Positions 42,423 to 51,533 of a stretch of DNA of 64,000 nt are shown piece after piece. The translations under genes and the position numbers were made by a program. The notes under the pieces were generated by a model. It had not been told where the DNA came from and made no database searches. It saw only the letters and a list, made by a program, of their open reading frames with translations. The stretch comes from Knoellia koreensis. GTDB lineage: Bacteria; Actinomycetota; Actinomycetes; Actinomycetales; Dermatophilaceae. Positions within the stretch are counted from its first letter, which is position 1; the number at the start of each line of letters is the position of its first letter. Location: the NCBI RefSeq assembly GCF_013041615.1, contig NZ_JABEPQ010000003.1, positions 248,001 through 312,000 on the forward strand, written 5' to 3'.

Positions 42423-42720
42423 GGCTCCTCCAGTGGTTCCCGGCCAGCATGGGGCGGCAGGCAGCGTTGCGGAGGCGTTTTGACCGATCTGTTACGCGGG
42501 CCGAGCTGAATGGGGACCCGCAGGGTATGCCGCGCAGGCGCCCACCACTCGTTGCCCACCGCTCGGCACCCGCAGCCCGAAACCCACCCCAGTGCCGAGC
42601 GACCGGCAACAGGTACCAGCGCCAACGGCTGGGTTGGGTGCCTGCGCGGAGGCGGAGGGAGCCGTCACACCGGGGCGCTTCGCGCCGAGGGGTTCCTCCA
42701 CAAATCCCCCATTCCCGATA
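42423..42720. other. Non-coding stretch beside tRNA-Ser(GCT)
   Basis: No gene supported. It contains a GTATGCCG copy (42525) and a 15-bp copy of the tRNA-Ser 3' end, GCGGAGGCGGAGGGA, at 42646-42660. Confidence 0.4.
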
Positions 42721-42766
42721 CACGAGGACGACCTCGACGAAAAGCGTGTCGGGGTCGTCCTCGTGT
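42721..42766 (-). terminator. Terminator-like hairpin after tRNA-Ser(GCT)
   Basis: CACGAGGACGACC (42721-42733) pairs perfectly with 42754-42766, directly next to the 3' end of tRNA-Ser. The 20-base loop is long and there is no T-run after it. Confidence 0.65.
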
Positions 42767-42768
42767 GG

Positions 42769-42858
42769 CGGAGGCGGAGGGATTTGAACCCTCGATGGGC
42801 GATTAACCCAAACCGCATTAGCAGTGCGGCGCCATAGACCGGACTAGGCGACGCCTCC
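42769..42858 (-). tRNA. tRNA-Ser (anticodon GCT)
   Basis: Class II tRNA on the minus strand: acceptor GGAGGCG/CGCCTCC, anticodon stem-loop GCACTGCTAATGC (anticodon GCT), a long variable arm, T-loop GGTTCAAATCC. About 90 nt, CCA not encoded. The final 15 bp are duplicated 122 bp downstream. Confidence 0.95.
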
Positions 42859-43001
42859 ACGCCCGGCACGTCACCGCAGCCGAGCCCGCACAGGGTATCC
42901 GGCCGACGCCAACCGGAGCAAAGCGGCCCCGGCCGCCGCGGCGAGCAGGCACGAAAGTCCGGCCACGCGGCATACCCGAGCCACCACCGGCGACCACGAC
43001 G

Positions 43002-44519
43002 TCAGCTGCAGATGTCCTGGTTGGCGGTCCGGGCCTTGATCGTCGTGGTGGCGCTGGGCTCGGGCGCCGTCGGGGTCACGGACGGCGACGGCAACGGCTC
43101 GGTGCCCAGACGGTTCGGCACCTCGACCGCCTGCGGCGAGTCCAGCCCCATGCTCAGCTCCAGCGTCGAACCCAACAGCTCGTCCTCACGGGTCTGCGCG
43201 CCGGGGAAGGCCGCCGCGACGGTGCGCGCCGCCTCCGCCTTGCCGGGGCCGTACCGCACGACGACACCCTTGGTCGGCTTGCCGCTGCCGGTGATGTAGC
43301 CGTCGACCCCGAAGCCCTGCACTGTCAGCGCGGCCGCGGCCTGCTTGGCCAGACCCGGCACGCCCGAGTCGTTGATGACCCGCACCCGCACCTTGTCCGG
43401 CGACACCGTCAGCGCCGGCTCGGTCGTGGTCGGCGACGCCGTGGCCGTGGTCGTGCCCGACGGGACCTTGGTGCCCGGCAACGGCTTGTCCTCACGCATC
43501 GCGGACCAGATCGTCTCCGCGGCCGGGGTCCACTGAACGCGGTTCGGGTCTGCCGGGTACGGCTCGGTCGGCAGCTTCACGAACCGGATCTGGTCGGTGC
43601 CGATCCGGGCGACGCTCTGCGCGATGTCGGTCATGGTGCCGACGTCGAGCCCGTTGTCGGTCGTCATCGCGCCCGTGGCGGCGTTGAGGAACCGGAACAG
43701 CTTGTCCGGACGCAGCAGCAACGACGACTTCGTCGCCTCCTGGATCACCGAGGACAGGAACGCCTGCTGCCTGTCGATGCGGCCCAGGTCGGACCCGTCA
43801 CCGATCGTCTTGCGCACCCGCACGTAGCCGAGGGCCTGCTTGCCGTTGACCTTGGTGCGGCCGGCGGGCAACTTCAGGTGGCTGTCCTCGTCGTCGATCG
43901 GCACCGGCGTGCAGACGGTGACGCCGCCGAGCGCGTTGACCATGCTCTCGAACCCGCGGAAGTCGACCTCGATGAAGTGGTCGATGTAGATGTTGGTCAG
44001 GCCCTCGAAGGTGCGGATCGTGCACGGCGCCCCGCCCTGGGTGAAGTTGGAGTTCCACTGGCGGATCACGCCGTTCGCGACCGTGTCCTGGGGGTTCTTG
44101 CAGTTGCGCGGGGCCTTGGTCATCGAGTCGCGCGGGATCGACACCACGATGGCGGACTTGCGGTCGGCCGACAGGTGCACGATGAGGTTCGTGTCGGACC
44201 TGGCGCCGTAGACGCCGTACTCGGTCTGCTGCTTGCCGAGGTTGGTGCCGGCGCGGCTGTCCGAGCCGATGATCATGATGTTGAGCGGCTTGAGGTTGGT
44301 CTGGGCATCCGTGGTGGCGACCTGGCTCGGGCGGTTGCCCAGGGCCGTGGCGATGTCGACCCGGTGGATGTTGCCGTTGAGCTTCACGTATGCCGCGAGG
44401 CCCAGCACCAGCACCACGACCAGCACCGCTGACACCCCGAAGATCACGCGGCGCACCCACGGGTGTCGCCGCTGCCCCGCGGGTCGATCCGAGCGGCGCA
44501 GCATGGTGGGCTCGCTCAC
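43002..44519 (-). CDS. LytR-CpsA-Psr (LCP) family wall-polymer ligase with LytR_C domain
   Basis: 505 aa from GTG at 44519, with GAAAGG upstream; the longer start at 44612 adds 31 basic residues without a ribosome site. One transmembrane helix (VIFGVSAVLVVVLVLGLAAYVKL) then the extracytoplasmic LCP domain with IMIIGSDSR, SDTNLIVHLS, VVSIPRDSM, the Arg/Asp-rich YVRVRKTIGDGSDLGRIDRQQAF, and a C-terminal LytR_C domain (VRVRVINDSGVPGLAKQAAAAL). LCP enzymes attach teichoic acids, arabinogalactan or capsular glycans to peptidoglycan. A Pro/Ser/Thr tail ends in NQDICS. Confidence 0.92.
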   Translation of the reverse strand: MSEPTMLRRSDRPAGQRRHPWVRRVIFGVSAVLVVVLVLGLAAYVKLNGNIHRVDIATALGNRPSQVATTDAQTNLKPLNIMIIGSDSRAGTNLGKQQTEYGVYGARSDTNLIVHLSADRKSAIVVSIPRDSMTKAPRNCKNPQDTVANGVIRQWNSNFTQGGAPCTIRTFEGLTNIYIDHFIEVDFRGFESMVNALGGVTVCTPVPIDDEDSHLKLPAGRTKVNGKQALGYVRVRKTIGDGSDLGRIDRQQAFLSSVIQEATKSSLLLRPDKLFRFLNAATGAMTTDNGLDVGTMTDIAQSVARIGTDQIRFVKLPTEPYPADPNRVQWTPAAETIWSAMREDKPLPGTKVPSGTTTATASPTTTEPALTVSPDKVRVRVINDSGVPGLAKQAAAALTVQGFGVDGYITGSGKPTKGVVVRYGPGKAEAARTVAAAFPGAQTREDELLGSTLELSMGLDSPQAVEVPNRLGTEPLPSPSVTPTAPEPSATTTIKARTANQDICS

Positions 44520-44672
44520 GGGTGCCTTTCGGTCGGGGGTCACGCGGTCAGGATCACGCGGTCTGGAGATCGCGGCCGCCGGGGCAGGCGGACGTCGGCG
44601 ACGGATCGCCATCGGGAGTGTACGGGCGCGGGCTGGGTGCCCGGGCCACTTGCACTACTACAGGAGGACTAC

Positions 44673-44762
44673 TTGAACGACGCCGTACCGGCGCCGTTGG
44701 TTGCCTCAACGCGCGAAGTGTCCGGTTCGTCCCCATCGGCGTGCGTGCGCCGTTCCCCTTGA
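44673..44762 (+). CDS. Possible 29-aa leader peptide upstream of the PBP gene
   Basis: TTG at 44673 preceded at 7 bases by AGGAGG (44662-44667), the strongest ribosome site in the region, opens a 29-codon frame (LNDAVPAPLVASTREVSGSS..) ending TGA at 44760, 70 bp before the PBP start. The PBP itself has a much weaker ribosome site. It may be a leader or coupling peptide, or the AGGAGG may be fortuitous. Confidence 0.35.
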   Translation: MNDAVPAPLVASTREVSGSSPSACVRRSP

Positions 44763-44832
44763 CGGTCCCCCCGGTGACCCGTCCACCGGGCGCCCAGACT
44801 CGTGCCCAGACTCGTGGGGTTGGATGTGGGAC

Positions 44833-46764
44833 ATGACGAAGCGAACCGTGGTGGGGACGGTGGTCGCCGTCGCAGTCGTGGCGGCAGCGGCCGGTGGCGG
44901 CTGGTGGTGGTACGACCAGGGGCAGCGCAAGGCAGACCAAGCCGCACAAGCCGCCATCACGGCATACGCGAAGGGCTGGCAGAAGCGGTCGTTCGGCGAC
45001 GTGACATTCGAGTCTGCCGTGGGCAACGACCGCAGTCCGGCCGAGTGGCAGGCGGACTTCGACACAGTCACCTCCGGCCTGGGCAAGAGCACCCCGGTCA
45101 CCGTGAAGGCCGAGCCGGTCAGCCGGGAAGGCGACCGCGCGTCGTCCACCTTCCGCGTCACCTGGACGCTGGCCGGCGGCGTGCCGTGGACCTACACCGT
45201 CCCCGTCAAGGCGCGACTGGACGACAGCGGCGACTGGCGCATAGTCCCCCCTGTCGACGCCTCGCCGTGGCACCCGGAGCTCAAGCCGGGCGACAAGCTC
45301 ACCGCCACCCGCACCTGGGGCACGCGCGGCGACCTGCTCGACCTCAAGGGCAAACCGCTCATGCCGATGGGCAAGGTCTACCCGGTGCAGCTCGACCCCG
45401 GCCGGGCGAACGCCGACACCGCCCGCGCGCTGGAGAAGATCGTCGACGAACCGGCGGGCAGCCTCGTGGCCAAGCTCCAGGCCGCCCAGAAGTCCGGCTC
45501 GAAGGCACCGATCGCGGTCATCACCTACCGCCAGGCCGACTTCGACGCCCGCCGCGACAAGCTCGACGCGCTCAAGGGCGTCATCTACCCCGCCCGCGAG
45601 CAGCCCCTCGCCTCCTCCCGCACGTTCGGCCAGCCGCTGCTCGGCTCGTTCGGACCGGTGAACGCCGAGATGGTGGACAAGGGCAAGGGCCGGTATGCCG
45701 TGGGCGACTTCGCCGGCACCAGTGGCCTCCAGGGGCAGTACGACAGCGTCCTCGGTGGCACCGCGGGGGTGAAGGTCGTGTCGAGCGGCCGGCCCAGCAC
45801 CCCGATGTTCGAGAAGGCCGCCGTCGACGGCTTGGACGTCCAGACGACACTCGACCCGACCGTGCAGGCCGCGGCCGAGAAGGCCCTGACCGGCACCAAG
45901 GACATCCCGTCGGCGCTGGTGGCGGTCGACGTCAAGAGCGGCGGCGTCCTCGCTTCGGCCAACTCCCCCGCGCTCGGCTTCGACCGGGCGATCACCGGCC
46001 GCTACCCGCCGGGGTCGGCGTTCAAGGTGGCCACGACGTACGCGCTCCTCACCGGCAACAAGGTCACGCCGACGACGCAGGTGAGCTGCCCCAAGACGCT
46101 CACCGTGGACGGCCGCTCCTTCAAGAACTTCGAGGGCGGCGCCATCACCAACCCGACGTTCGCCGAGGACTTCGCGCAGTCGTGCAACACGGCATTCATC
46201 CAGCTGGCCGACAAGCTCGGCGACGACGACCTTGCCAAGGCCGCCACGGCCCTCGGCATCGGCACCGGCTGGGGCAAGGCGCTCGGCGTCGCCAACGCCT
46301 TCGACGGCAGCGTCCCGACCAACAACGGCAAGACCGACAAGGCCTCCGCCTCGATCGGGCAGGGCCGCAACCTCGTGTCGCCGCTGGCCCTCGCGCAGCT
46401 GGCCGCGAACGTCGCCCGCGGCTCGACCGTGCCCCCGTCGCTGGTCACCGAGCCCAAGCCGGCCGACGACGTCGACCGCACCCCGAAGCCGCTCGACCCC
46501 AAGGTCGTGACCCAGCTGCAGTCACTCATGCGCGGCGTCGTCACCAGTGGCTCGGGGACGGCGGTCAAGGACGTCCCCGGCGGACCCGTCCACGGCAAGT
46601 CCGGCACCGCCGAGTTCGGCGACAAGAACCCGCCGGAGACCCACGCCTGGTTCATCGGCTACCAGGGCGACGTCGCGTTCGCGGTCCTCGTCGAGAAGGG
46701 CCGCAGCGGCGGCTCGGTCGCGGCCCCCGTCGCCAAGGCGTTCCTCACCGAGCTCGCCCGCTGA
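44833..46764 (+). CDS. Class B penicillin-binding protein with MecA_N/NTF2-like domain
   Basis: 643 aa from ATG at 44833 (ATG at 44824 also in frame). A single helix (VVGTVVAVAVVAAAAGGGWWWYDQG) anchors it. An NTF2-like MecA_N domain (about 35-145) is followed by a dimerisation region and the transpeptidase: S395-A-F-K398, the S450-C-N motif and K589-S-G-T. This is the architecture of PBP2a/PbpA-like enzymes that cross-link peptidoglycan; MecA_N-containing PBPs often have low beta-lactam affinity, but that cannot be judged from sequence. Divergent from the LCP gene, so both wall genes may share a promoter region. Confidence 0.92.
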   Translation: MTKRTVVGTVVAVAVVAAAAGGGWWWYDQGQRKADQAAQAAITAYAKGWQKRSFGDVTFESAVGNDRSPAEWQADFDTVTSGLGKSTPVTVKAEPVSREGDRASSTFRVTWTLAGGVPWTYTVPVKARLDDSGDWRIVPPVDASPWHPELKPGDKLTATRTWGTRGDLLDLKGKPLMPMGKVYPVQLDPGRANADTARALEKIVDEPAGSLVAKLQAAQKSGSKAPIAVITYRQADFDARRDKLDALKGVIYPAREQPLASSRTFGQPLLGSFGPVNAEMVDKGKGRYAVGDFAGTSGLQGQYDSVLGGTAGVKVVSSGRPSTPMFEKAAVDGLDVQTTLDPTVQAAAEKALTGTKDIPSALVAVDVKSGGVLASANSPALGFDRAITGRYPPGSAFKVATTYALLTGNKVTPTTQVSCPKTLTVDGRSFKNFEGGAITNPTFAEDFAQSCNTAFIQLADKLGDDDLAKAATALGIGTGWGKALGVANAFDGSVPTNNGKTDKASASIGQGRNLVSPLALAQLAANVARGSTVPPSLVTEPKPADDVDRTPKPLDPKVVTQLQSLMRGVVTSGSGTAVKDVPGGPVHGKSGTAEFGDKNPPETHAWFIGYQGDVAFAVLVEKGRSGGSVAAPVAKAFLTELAR

Positions 46765-46772
46765 CCCCGCTG

Positions 46773-46820
46773 TTGCGTCTGCGTGAGTGGTGGCCATGGC
46801 GACCACTCACGCACACGCAA
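46773..46820. terminator. Hairpin with TTGCGTCTGC arms after the PBP gene
   Basis: Arms 46773-46791 (TTGCGTCTGCGTGAGTGGT) and 46802-46820 pair over 19 bp with one mismatch around a 10-base loop. It is a relative of the hairpin after nrdB (23526-23577) and, as there, is followed at once by a GTATGCCG motif (46827-46834). Confidence 0.75.
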
Positions 46821-46843
46821 CGCACGCGGCATACCGGCAACGG

Positions 46844-46877
46844 CGAAGCCCCCCACCGCAGGCGGTGAGGGGCTTCG
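46844..46877 (-). terminator. Terminator of the cold-shock gene
   Basis: CGAAGCCCC/GGGGCTTCG and CACCGC/GCGGTG arms (46844-46859 with 46862-46877) form a long GC-rich stem with one internal mismatch, 27 bp past the cspA stop. Confidence 0.75.
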
Positions 46878-46903
46878 CGAAGACCGGTGTGTGGTTGCGG
46901 TCC

Positions 46904-47107
46904 TCAGATGGGGCGAACGGCGTCAGCCTGCGGACCCTTGGGGCCCTGGGTGACCTCGAACTCCACACGCTGCGCCTCGTCCAGCGAGCGGTAGCCCGAG
47001 GAGTCGATCGCGGAGTAGTGAACGAACACGTCGGGGCCGCCGCCGTCCTGGGCGATGAAGCCGAAGCCCTTTTCAGCGTTGAACCACTTAACGGTTCCCT
47101 GTGCCAT
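46904..47107 (-). CDS. cspA: Cold-shock protein (CspA family)
   Basis: 67 aa single OB-fold. [23 protein letters not shown] and [17 protein letters not shown] contain RNP1 (KGFGFI) and RNP2 (VFVHY), the nucleic-acid binding motifs. It acts as an RNA chaperone. ATG at 47107 is preceded by AAAGGAAAGAG; longer frames upstream lie in a leader with a strong hairpin. Not in an operon. Confidence 0.95.
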   Translation of the reverse strand: MAQGTVKWFNAEKGFGFIAQDGGGPDVFVHYSAIDSSGYRSLDEAQRVEFEVTQGPKGPQADAVRPI

Positions 47108-47207
47108 GGGGTAACTCTTTCCTTTGTAGCCACTGGATCCCGCACCTCGCGGGACCCCCGGCTGCCGTACACAACCCCACCGACGAGACATGCCCGCCCT
47201 CTGATGA

Positions 47208-47244
47208 GAAAGGCCCGACGCTGATGCTGCTGCGACGGGCTTTT
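47208..47244. terminator. Hairpin in the cspA leader / bidirectional terminator
   Basis: AAAGGCCCGACG (47209-47220) pairs with TGCGACGGGCTTTT (47231-47244) in a classical stem with A-tract and T-tract. On the plus strand it is a textbook terminator though no plus-strand gene precedes it; on the minus strand it lies about 100 nt upstream of cspA and could be an attenuator or cold-responsive leader element. Confidence 0.65.
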
Positions 47245-47350
47245 CGTCGATCTGCGAGGAACTGCTTTTGCAACCGTCACAGACGCTAGCACGCGGGTGG
47301 GTCACCGTGGAGGTCGGCGAAGTCAAATTCTCGTATGCCGCGTGTGCACC

Positions 47351-48268
47351 TCAGGTGCCCCGGACCGCGCGCACGGGTGGGCGGTCGCCGCGGATGACGG
47401 CCACCATGTCGACGACCCGGCGCGTGGCCCGCACGTCGTGTGCGCGGAACACCGTCGCACCCAGCCACGCGGCGACCGCGGTCGCGGCCAACGTTCCCTC
47501 CAGCCGTTCGTCGGCCTCGAGCCCGAGTGACTCGCCCACGAAGTCCTTGCGCGACAACGCCTGCAGGATCGGGTAGCCGAGGCCGGCGAGGTCGGCCGTG
47601 TGGCGCAGCACCTCCAGGGAGTGGGCGGTGGTCTTGCCGAAGTCGAGGGTGGGGTCGATGAGGACGCGCTCGGCGGGTATGCCGGCTGCGACGGCCCGCG
47701 CGGCGCCGTCGGCGAGGGTGCGGATCACGTCGCGGACGACGTCGAGCGGGTCGGCGCCGTACGTCACCTTGACCGGGTCGGTGCGCGGCGGAAGGCCGCC
47801 GGTGTGCGATACGACGACACCGGCGCCGATCTCGGCGGCCACCTCGACGAGTGCAGGGTCATGACCGGCCCACGTGTCGTTGACGAGGTCGAGGCCGTGG
47901 GCGCCGGCCTCACGGGCGACCTCGCTGCGCCAGGTGTCGAGGGACAGCACGAGGTCGGGGTAGGCCTGGCGGGCATGCTCGACGAACGGGATGACCCGGT
48001 CGATCTCCTGCCCCGGGCTGACCTGCTCACCCTCCTGCCCGGCGCGGACGCCGCCGATGTCGACGATGTCGGCGCCGGCGGCCACGTGGTCGTCGAGCGC
48101 GCGCTTGGCCGAGTCGAGGTCGGCGTGCCGGTTGCCCGAGAAGAACGAGTCGCTGGTGCGGTTGATGATCGCCATCACCGCGGGTCGGGTGCAGTCAAAC
48201 CTGTTGCCCCGCAACACCAGTGGGGGTGTGCGGGGCAGGTCGAGCGGCGCCGGTTCGATGCTCGTCAC
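47351..48268 (-). CDS. folP2: FolP2-type dihydropteroate synthase homologue
   Basis: 305 aa TIM barrel, GTG start at 48268. VMAIINRTSDSFFSGNR replaces the usual GILNVTPDSFSDGG, and DIVDIGGVRAGQEGEQVS replaces DIGGESTRPG. These are the variants of mycobacterial FolP2, which in M. leprae was reported not to provide dihydropteroate synthase activity or dapsone sensitivity. SLDTWRSEVA, LVNDTWAG, LIDPTLDFGKTTAHSL and ALSRKDFVGESLGL complete the barrel. A role outside folate synthesis is therefore likely. Two GTATGCCG copies lie in or beside the gene, one forcing an ATA codon (AAGIPAER). Confidence 0.85.
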   Translation of the reverse strand: MTSIEPAPLDLPRTPPLVLRGNRFDCTRPAVMAIINRTSDSFFSGNRHADLDSAKRALDDHVAAGADIVDIGGVRAGQEGEQVSPGQEIDRVIPFVEHARQAYPDLVLSLDTWRSEVAREAGAHGLDLVNDTWAGHDPALVEVAAEIGAGVVVSHTGGLPPRTDPVKVTYGADPLDVVRDVIRTLADGAARAVAAGIPAERVLIDPTLDFGKTTAHSLEVLRHTADLAGLGYPILQALSRKDFVGESLGLEADERLEGTLAATAVAAWLGATVFRAHDVRATRRVVDMVAVIRGDRPPVRAVRGT

Positions 48269-48352
48269 GCCCACATCCTCGCAGCCCCGGAACGGCGACG
48301 GCCGGGCGCCCACCGTGAGGTGGGCACCCGGCCGAGGCACGCGGCATACCGG

Positions 48353-51340
48353 TCAGCGACGCATGGCCTGGAACTCGGCGACGCCGATCTTGCCCGAGTT
48401 GGCAAGGGCCGCCGGGCAGTCCGTCGTCGATCTCGGGTCGTTGTCCTGCTCGCCCTGGAAGTCGGGACCGCCGGTGCACTGGTTGGTGACCATCCGTAGC
48501 CGCAGGTGCGTCGCTGGCGTCTGCGGGACCTCGAAGGACCGCATCAGCAGCTGCGACGGCACCGGCTTGGGACGGTCACCGGGGAAGGCGTCCGCCGGCG
48601 AGGTGAAGATGCTGCGGTAGTCGCGGTCCTCGGTGCAGGTGACCACGCCCTTGGCGTCGCAGGCGAGCACCTCGAACTGGCGCAGGGTCTGGAACCGGCC
48701 GACTCCCGTCGACGGTCCGGTCATCGCGCTCACCTGGACTCGGCGCACGACCTGACGGCCGCCCGCGAGGTCGACGGTGAACTCGCGCTGGGACGCCGTC
48801 GGCGCGTTGACGGTCGCGGCATTCGTCGCCTCATCGCCATCGACGAGCAGCGGCAGCGCCGTGCCCTCGCCTGCGACGGTGGCACCAGCCGCCGTGCTCG
48901 CCAGGTTGGTGACCAGCTTGACCGGGAAGTCGCGCACCTGGCCGGGCTTGGCCTCGAGCGTCACCCGCGACTGGGCGTACCCGGGCGCGGTGACGGTGTA
49001 GGTCATTGACCCGGGCACGACGGTGACGCGATCGGTCATGGTGGTGGTGGGGTCGGTGTCCGCGACCGGGCGGCTGCGCACGCTGTAGTCGCCGACGTAG
49101 AGGTTGGCGCCCGCGACCGGGCGCCCGTCCTCGTCGACGGGGGTGAACCGCAGCGTCGCGTTGTTCGCCCGGGGCGAGTCGAAGCCGGGACGCGGCGCCG
49201 TGTCGGTGCCGGTGCTGGAGGACGCACTCTGGCCCATGCCGCGCTTTGCGAACGTGTTCCACAGGATGTCCTGGTTCGCACCGTCGAACCGCAGCAGGTC
49301 GGCGGCCAGCATCGCGTTGCGGGCGTCGAGCATCGACACGTTGCCGTCGCTCATCAGCAGCCACGCGTCGAACACGACCTGCGCCCAGCGGCGGCTGCCC
49401 GGGCACGACTCGACCGGGGTCTTGCCGGTCGCGCACGCCTTCATGGTCGCCGCGTCACCGAGGCCGTAGCGGTCGACGAACTTCGCCCGCAGCTCGGTCA
49501 GCGTGGCCGACCAGATCGCCCCGTCGGAGTGCACCTGCGGGCCCACGACGTCGTAGCCCACGTTGGAGTAGTTGAGCGGGCTCGTGGCGAAGTTGTAGGT
49601 GCGGTTGCCGTGGTCGGCGTTGGCGTTGGTGTAGACGGCGCGCGAGGTGAACAGGCGCGTGAGCGGCTGGAACCCGTTCTCCTGGATGAACTCCAGGCCG
49701 ATCATGTCCGACCAGCTCTCGCCCATCGCGCGGGCCTGGTGGCTGGACAGGCCGCGGTCGGGGCCGGCCGCCATCCGGTTGCTGATGGCGTGCGTGTACT
49801 CGTGGCCGACGACGGTCGTGTCGTAGCCGCCGTCGACGCACGGCGAGTACCCGGAGCCGCCGATCGGCTGGTAGAGGTACATGCCGGTGTAGGCGGCGCC
49901 GCCGTCGGCGCCGGTGCCCTGGAACGCGTTGTTGCGGGCGTCGCCGACCGCGTCGTACTGCGACCAGCCCTCCTCGGAGTCACCGCCGAGACCGCCCTTG
50001 CCGTAGTTGTCCTCCTGGAGGTTCCACGCGGTCTCGGTGAAGCCCAGGTGGTAGGACCAGTCGTGCAGCCGGTTGTGCGTGGCGAACATGTGGGTCGCCG
50101 TCGCGTAGACGTCGTTGCCGCCGGGCTTGCTGTAGTTGTCCGGGTTGCACTTCGCCTCCTGCCACGCGTTCGTCCACGGGAAGGCGTACTGCCGGGTGTC
50201 GCTCTTCGGCGGGTACTGCGCGTCGCCGTCGGTCCACTGGCCGAAGGTGAACGCGTTGTTGCCGACGGTGGTCCCGGAGGGAGCGTCGGTGGCGGGGTCG
50301 ATGTCCCACGGCTGCGGCGACGCCGGGTTGGCGACGGCCTCGGTGCAGCCCGGTCCGGCCGTCCAGCACCACGTCGCCCGCGTGTCCTGGGTGGAGTAGT
50401 CCAGCGGCGGGGTGGGCGTGAACACCTTCCACTGCGGGTTCTCCGGCGACTCCTCGTGGTCGACGAGGTTCTCGCGAACGAGCACCTCACCGGTCACGGC
50501 GTCCACGTACACGGCATACGCCTTGTCCGGTCGCTCCACGACCTCGACGTGGTACGCCGCGCGGGCGGCCTGGCCGGGCACCGGCACCGCGACCTCCTTG
50601 ACGCGCTGGTCGCGCTCGAGGCCGTCGGCGGTGAAGGTGCGCCACCCGCCGTTCGCCGACCTGTTGGTGGCGCTGCCGCGCTCGGTGATGTCGGTGGCCT
50701 TGGCTCCGATGTGCGACGCAGCCCGCGCCAGCGCCTGCTCGGGGGTGAGCTTGGCCGCAGCGGGCGCGCGACGCAGCGCGGTGGTGTCGGCGGGTGCGAG
50801 GTTGGAGTTGACGTAGCGCACCGCACCGTCCTTGACGGCGACCGTGACGGTGCCGTCGACGCCTGCGGGCAGCTCACCGAACTTCTGGCGCAGCATCACG
50901 ATCGTGTTGTCGCCCAATGTGTTTCGCCCGATCACCTCCATCGCGTCGATGTCAGAGGCGGAGAGCCCGTATGCCGCGCGCTCGCCTTGGAGGTACTGCT
51001 TGGCGGCCGTGGTCGGGTCCTTCGACAGCCCCGAGGCGAGCGGTGCGGCCTTGGCCGCGAGGACCACCCCGGGCGAACCGAACCGGTTCCACGTCTGCTG
51101 CGCGGGCTGCCCCTGCCCAGAGCGCGCCGCATCGGCTGCGGCGGAGCGTCGGGTGCTGCTCGGCGGCACGGCTGCGGGCCGCGTGTCGAGGTCTGCGAGG
51201 TCCTCGACCGACTGGGCCGACGCGTTGCCACCTCCTTCCGCGTCGTCGGCGTGGGCCAGGGTGCTCGTCATCCCTGTCGTCGCGACCACCGCCGCGCCCA
51301 CGCCCAGTGCTGCCACCTTCAGGCGCCATCGAGCCATCAC
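48353..51340 (-). CDS. Secreted M36 (fungalysin-type) metalloprotease, paralogue
   Basis: 995 aa with the same domain order and length as the M36 protein at 32814-35801: signal peptide (LKVAALGVGAAVVATTGMTSTLAHA), propeptide, catalytic domain with H513-E-Y-T-H517 and GESWSDMIGLEF, and a beta-rich C-terminus ending GVAEFQAMRR. Long stretches match at residue level (for example SMLDARNAMLAADLLRF in both). It is in opposite orientation, 12.6 kb from its paralogue. Propeptide and surface loops differ most, suggesting divergence in activation or substrate. Confidence 0.92.
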   Translation of the reverse strand: MMARWRLKVAALGVGAAVVATTGMTSTLAHADDAEGGGNASAQSVEDLADLDTRPAAVPPSSTRRSAAADAARSGQGQPAQQTWNRFGSPGVVLAAKAAPLASGLSKDPTTAAKQYLQGERAAYGLSASDIDAMEVIGRNTLGDNTIVMLRQKFGELPAGVDGTVTVAVKDGAVRYVNSNLAPADTTALRRAPAAAKLTPEQALARAASHIGAKATDITERGSATNRSANGGWRTFTADGLERDQRVKEVAVPVPGQAARAAYHVEVVERPDKAYAVYVDAVTGEVLVRENLVDHEESPENPQWKVFTPTPPLDYSTQDTRATWCWTAGPGCTEAVANPASPQPWDIDPATDAPSGTTVGNNAFTFGQWTDGDAQYPPKSDTRQYAFPWTNAWQEAKCNPDNYSKPGGNDVYATATHMFATHNRLHDWSYHLGFTETAWNLQEDNYGKGGLGGDSEEGWSQYDAVGDARNNAFQGTGADGGAAYTGMYLYQPIGGSGYSPCVDGGYDTTVVGHEYTHAISNRMAAGPDRGLSSHQARAMGESWSDMIGLEFIQENGFQPLTRLFTSRAVYTNANADHGNRTYNFATSPLNYSNVGYDVVGPQVHSDGAIWSATLTELRAKFVDRYGLGDAATMKACATGKTPVESCPGSRRWAQVVFDAWLLMSDGNVSMLDARNAMLAADLLRFDGANQDILWNTFAKRGMGQSASSSTGTDTAPRPGFDSPRANNATLRFTPVDEDGRPVAGANLYVGDYSVRSRPVADTDPTTTMTDRVTVVPGSMTYTVTAPGYAQSRVTLEAKPGQVRDFPVKLVTNLASTAAGATVAGEGTALPLLVDGDEATNAATVNAPTASQREFTVDLAGGRQVVRRVQVSAMTGPSTGVGRFQTLRQFEVLACDAKGVVTCTEDRDYRSIFTSPADAFPGDRPKPVPSQLLMRSFEVPQTPATHLRLRMVTNQCTGGPDFQGEQDNDPRSTTDCPAALANSGKIGVAEFQAMRR

Positions 51341-51533
51341 GCCATCCCTTCGTCCTGGAGGCCGTGCGGAGACCTCGTTGCCAGAGTTCGTGCGGAGTCC
51401 TTCCGGTCTACGCCACGACGGGTGAGCGGGTGTTACGGAGGAGTTCAGGACTTGGTCAGTCTCCCGATCATCGAAATGCGCACGGACCCGCCTGAGCCGG
51501 TCGTGCCCCCGACCCGCTGGGTAGTGTCACGGC

